Shown in pieces: positions 61,108 to 64,000 of a stretch of DNA of 64,000 bases. Below the pieces are notes generated by a model that did no database searches, was not told the origin of the DNA, and was given only the letters and a program-made list of their open reading frames with translations. Source of the stretch: Gammaproteobacteria bacterium (GTDB lineage Bacteria > Pseudomonadota > Gammaproteobacteria > Ga0077536). Where the stretch lies: contig JACPPA010000002.1 of the NCBI GenBank assembly GCA_016191285.1, positions 140,815 through 204,814 of the forward strand, read 5' to 3'. The stretch's first letter is position 1. The number at the start of each line of letters is the position of its first letter. A program made the translations under genes and the position numbers.

Positions 61108-62127
61108 ATGACTTCGCCCACCCACCACACTCGAATCACGGTCGTCGCGCCGGCGCGCCTGCACCTGGGATTCGTTGACCTCCATGGTGGACTCGGCCGG
61201 CGTTTTGGCAGCATTGGTCTGACCGTGTCTGAACTCGATGTCACGGTGCGCGCAGAAGCCGCGCAAGGTGTCGAAGTCTTCGGTGTCGAACGTGCACGAG
61301 CCGCGGCCGCAGCCGATGCCGTTCACACCTGGCTCGGAGATTTTACTGGCGTGCGGCTCACGATCGAGCGCGCGCCGTCGGCGCATGCCGGCCTTGGTTC
61401 TGGGACGCAACTTGCGCTGGCCGTGGCCACTGCTTGCAGCCGCGTGGCGGGGCGCGCTATCGATCCTCGCGCCTTGGCGCCCGTGGTCCGGCGCGGCGAA
61501 CGCTCTGGCATCGGTATCGCGGCGTTCGAAAGCGGCGGCTTTCTAGTCGACGGCGGCCGTGGTTCGCGCGATAGGGTCGCACCCCTGCTCGCGCGTTTGA
61601 CGTTTCCTGAAGCGTGGCGAGTGCTACTAATTTTTGATGACCAACGCCAGGGCTTGCATGGTGAGGCCGAAGTGAATGCCTTTGCACGTCTACCGCCGAT
61701 GGGGGAATCCACGGCGGCTGAGCTTGCGCGCTGGTGTCTGGTCGGTTTGCTGCCGGCGGTAGCGGATGCCGATTTCACCGCGTTTGCTCGTGCCATCGAC
61801 GCGATTCAAACACGGATTGGCCAGTATTTCGCGCCGGTGCAGGGCAGTGCCGCGTTTAGTAGTCCGCGCGTGGCGGCGGCGATCGCGAGCTTACGCGAGG
61901 AATTCGCCGTGGCCGGCGTCGGGCAAAGTTCGTGGGGTCCGACCGGATTTGTGTTCGCACCGACGGCGGCCTTGGCGCATGCTATGCAGCGTTACCTCGA
62001 CACTCGCGTGCCTGCGGCGCCGGGTCTCCGGTGTCTGGTCGTCGCCGGTCAAAACACTGGCGCGACCATCCTGGCGGAGGCCGGCGAGCGGTTGCAGGCA
62101 GGGCCGACCCCGCGACCGGGCGGTTAA
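61108..62127 (+). CDS. Beta-ribofuranosylaminobenzene 5'-phosphate synthase
   Basis: 339 residues from ATG 61108; the frame is open to 60901 but the extra 69 residues lack support. GHMP-kinase-like fold: VVAPARLHLGFVDLHGGLGR, SAHAGLGSGTQLALAVATA, RGERSGIGIAAFESGGFLVDG, VGQSSWGPTGFVFA. It joins p-hydroxybenzoate or p-aminobenzoate to PRPP in H4MPT biosynthesis, a marker of H4MPT-dependent C1 metabolism. Confidence 0.92.
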   Translation: MTSPTHHTRITVVAPARLHLGFVDLHGGLGRRFGSIGLTVSELDVTVRAEAAQGVEVFGVERARAAAAADAVHTWLGDFTGVRLTIERAPSAHAGLGSGTQLALAVATACSRVAGRAIDPRALAPVVRRGERSGIGIAAFESGGFLVDGGRGSRDRVAPLLARLTFPEAWRVLLIFDDQRQGLHGEAEVNAFARLPPMGESTAAELARWCLVGLLPAVADADFTAFARAIDAIQTRIGQYFAPVQGSAAFSSPRVAAAIASLREEFAVAGVGQSSWGPTGFVFAPTAALAHAMQRYLDTRVPAAPGLRCLVVAGQNTGATILAEAGERLQAGPTPRPGG

Positions 62128-62146
62128 ATTATTCGAAAGGACCGCG

Positions 62147-63055
62147 GTGAAAGATCCCTACCTCCTGCATATTTTCAGCCCGACCAAATACGTCAGCCCG
62201 TTCGATATCAACATGGCGTACGAGGCGCATTACGACGCGGTGATCCCCTACTGTAATGTGACACTCGACGAGATCCATGCGCTGACTCAAGACACGATTT
62301 TCTCGCGCAGTCCGGAAGGCGTGCGCCGCACCGGGATTTTCATCGGCGGTCGCGATCTGGTGCTCGCGATGGACATGTTGAATGCCGCCCGCCAAGCCAT
62401 GGTGCCGCCATTCGCCGTGTCGGTGCTGGCCGATCCGAGCGGCGCGATCACCACCGCGGCGGCGATGGTGGCCTATGCCGAACGCTGTCTGGCGAAAACG
62501 TTCAAGACCGATCTCGTGGATAAGGCCATGTATATTTTCGGCGGCACTGGCCCGGTCGGCGCCTGCGTGGCGTTATTGGGTGAGAGGTGCGGCGCGCGGG
62601 TGCACATTGTCAGCAATCGCGGCGCCAAGGAGGCGCAAGCGGCCGCTGATCTCGTCGGGCAGCGCTACGGCGTGACACTAACTGGGGTCGACGGCGGCAG
62701 CGCTGGAGCGGTGGAAGCAATCCTTGGCGACGCCGAGTTGATCTTCAACACTGCCAAGGCCGGCGTGCGGATCGTAAGCGCCGCGGCGCTCGCGCACGCA
62801 GCGCGTTTGAAAGTCGCGGTCGATGCCAACGCCGTGCCACCCGCCGGCATCGAAGGGATCGGGCCGAAAGATAATGGCGTGCCCTTAAAACATTCGAAGG
62901 GTGAGGGCATTGGCCTCGGCGCGTTGGCGGTCGGCGATATTAAGTACCGTGTGCACACGGGGTTGTTGGCGCATATGTACGAATCTTCGGAACCCGTCTA
63001 TCTCGCCTATCAGGAAGCCTTCGAGTTGGCGCGCGCGATTGTCGCGCAACGCTGA
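62147..63055 (+). CDS. mtdB: NAD(P)-dependent methylene-H4MPT dehydrogenase
   Basis: 302 residues from GTG 62147, preceded by AAAGGA. It shows DPYLLHIFSPTKYVSPFDIN, the nucleotide-binding YIFGGTGPVGACVALLGERC, SNRGAKEA and VAVDANAVPPAGIEGI. MtdB oxidises methylene-H4MPT to methenyl-H4MPT with NAD(P). The following ATP-grasp gene begins inside its 3' end. Confidence 0.93.
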   Translation: MKDPYLLHIFSPTKYVSPFDINMAYEAHYDAVIPYCNVTLDEIHALTQDTIFSRSPEGVRRTGIFIGGRDLVLAMDMLNAARQAMVPPFAVSVLADPSGAITTAAAMVAYAERCLAKTFKTDLVDKAMYIFGGTGPVGACVALLGERCGARVHIVSNRGAKEAQAAADLVGQRYGVTLTGVDGGSAGAVEAILGDAELIFNTAKAGVRIVSAAALAHAARLKVAVDANAVPPAGIEGIGPKDNGVPLKHSKGEGIGLGALAVGDIKYRVHTGLLAHMYESSEPVYLAYQEAFELARAIVAQR

Positions 63056-63998
63056 ACTCGTCCTCATTCTGGCCCACGCCGGACGGCAGCTCGCCGCCGC
63101 GGCGCGCGCGGCTTCATTCCGGCCGCTCGTTATCGATCGTTTTGGCGATCGCGACACGCGCGACATCGCACACGAATTTCGTTCGCTACCATGCGACGGA
63201 CGAGGCGCGATTGATGGCGCCGCAGTGGTGGCCTTGGTCGCCCAGCTCCGCGCAACATACGGCGCAGTGCCGCTAGTCTGGGGGGGCGGGCTCGAAGGGT
63301 CGCACCCGCTGCTGGCAAAACTTGAAGCGAGCGGCCCGGTGTTGGGTACGGCGCTCGTGGGGGTCCGTGAATTAGTCGATCCATCACAGACCACTGACGC
63401 GCTCGCGGCGCTCGCTATTCCTTATCCCGCGCTCGCCTTTAGTCCACAAATGACGCCGGGCTGGTTGCGCAAGCGGCGTGGCGGTTCGGGGGGTGGACAT
63501 GTGCAAGAGCACCAGCCGGGCGAGACACTCGGCGCCGATGAATATCTACAACGCGTGATTGCCGGCACGGTTCATTCGCTGACCTTCATGGCCGCGGCCG
63601 AGGGTTGCCGGGGCTTGAGCTTCAATCGCCATCTCGACATCCAACTCGATCCCGCCGCGCGCTATCGGTACGGGGGTGCGTGCGCGGTGACAGATTTGCC
63701 GCGCGCCGTGACTGACGCCTGTCTCGGTTATGCACACGCGCTGACCACGCGCTTCGGCCTTCGCGGACTATGCGGCTTTGATTTTGTGCTCGCGGCCGAC
63801 GCGACTGTGGTACTCATCGACATCAATCCACGACCGACCGCGACGTTTGATTTGGGCGTGACACCGGGCAGCGCGTTTGCCGCGCATATGGCGACCTGTC
63901 GCGGCGGCGCTGTGCCTCTGATTCCACAGACCGCCTGCCGGGGACACGTGGTCTACTACGCTTCGGATGCCATTCAAATCCCAAACTGGCTAGACTGG
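63039..63998 (+). CDS. ATP-grasp ligase of the H4MPT cluster, cut by window end
   Basis: From TTG 63039 (overlapping mtdB by 17 bases) the frame stays open to the window end, at least 320 residues: NAELVLILAHAGRQLAAAAR, LVWGGGLEGSHPLLAKLEA, GGSGGGHVQEH, CGFDFVLAADATVVLIDINP. The last motif (D...E/D-x-N-P) is the ATP-grasp metal site. Similar genes accompany methylotroph H4MPT clusters and include tyramine-glutamate-ligase-like proteins for methanofuran; I infer a cofactor-biosynthesis role. The start is uncertain. Confidence 0.7.
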   Translation, partial: MSRNAELVLILAHAGRQLAAAARAASFRPLVIDRFGDRDTRDIAHEFRSLPCDGRGAIDGAAVVALVAQLRATYGAVPLVWGGGLEGSHPLLAKLEASGPVLGTALVGVRELVDPSQTTDALAALAIPYPALAFSPQMTPGWLRKRRGGSGGGHVQEHQPGETLGADEYLQRVIAGTVHSLTFMAAAEGCRGLSFNRHLDIQLDPAARYRYGGACAVTDLPRAVTDACLGYAHALTTRFGLRGLCGFDFVLAADATVVLIDINPRPTATFDLGVTPGSAFAAHMATCRGGAVPLIPQTACRGHVVYYASDAIQIPNWLDW

Positions 63999-64000
63999 CC

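Overview
This 64 kb window (moderately high GC, dense, mostly operonic) looks like a chromosome segment of a Gram-negative methylotrophic proteobacterium, probably an uncultivated beta/gamma lineage. The reasons are LPS-heptose genes, an ABC-type O-antigen exporter, a lanthanide-type methanol dehydrogenase (XoxF), the tetrahydromethanopterin-linked formyl-transfer/hydrolase complex (Fhc), MtdB and NAD-type formate dehydrogenase. Species cannot be fixed from the sequence alone. No tRNA, rRNA or CRISPR array was seen.

Layout. 1-300: 48-bp tandem repeats. 300-14,300: surface polysaccharide genes (CapK-like ligase, alpha-toroid protein, GT9, gmhA, hldE, one GT4, three GT2, DegT aminotransferase, NeuD-like acetyltransferase). 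14,280-24,190: the O-antigen ABC exporter, with ATPase gene wzt and permease gene wzm pushed 7.8 kb apart by an island of toxin-antitoxin (TA) modules, MITE-like repeats and truncated copies of the wzt 5' end. 24,700-45,900: a second polysaccharide region (GIY-YIG protein, a GT2/alkaline-phosphatase-superfamily fusion, GT2s, NodB deacetylase, higBA, asparagine-synthase-like protein, a VanZ/O-antigen-ligase fusion, a beta-helix protein, an HtrA-like protease, galE). 46,000-51,550: xoxF cluster with a blue copper protein, xoxJ and two conserved-looking periplasmic unknowns. 51,700-64,000: six minus-strand genes fhcB-A-D-C-fdhB-fdhA, back to back with plus-strand beta-RFAP synthase, mtdB and an ATP-grasp ligase cut by the window end.

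Function. XoxF would oxidise methanol to formaldehyde in the periplasm. In the cytoplasm MtdB, the formyltransferase/hydrolase complex and formate dehydrogenase carry the C1 unit to formate and CO2, and the RFAP synthase and ATP-grasp protein are consistent with making H4MPT and methanofuran. The polysaccharide genes build, modify, ligate and export a surface glycan.

The most unusual part is the wzm-wzt island. All its TA genes point the same way as the operon. Five toxin genes (DUF4258, VapC, PemK/MazF, HepT and a HEPN-type partner) are cut at a repeat or at a short CAATGG-type junction motif, while the gene beside each is intact. A few wzt-start remnants are scattered through it, and it carries an integron-cassette-like unit with attC-type ends. 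A second TA module (higBA) at 30.5-31.1 kb is likewise bordered by a duplicated end of its host gene, which suggests the same process acted twice.
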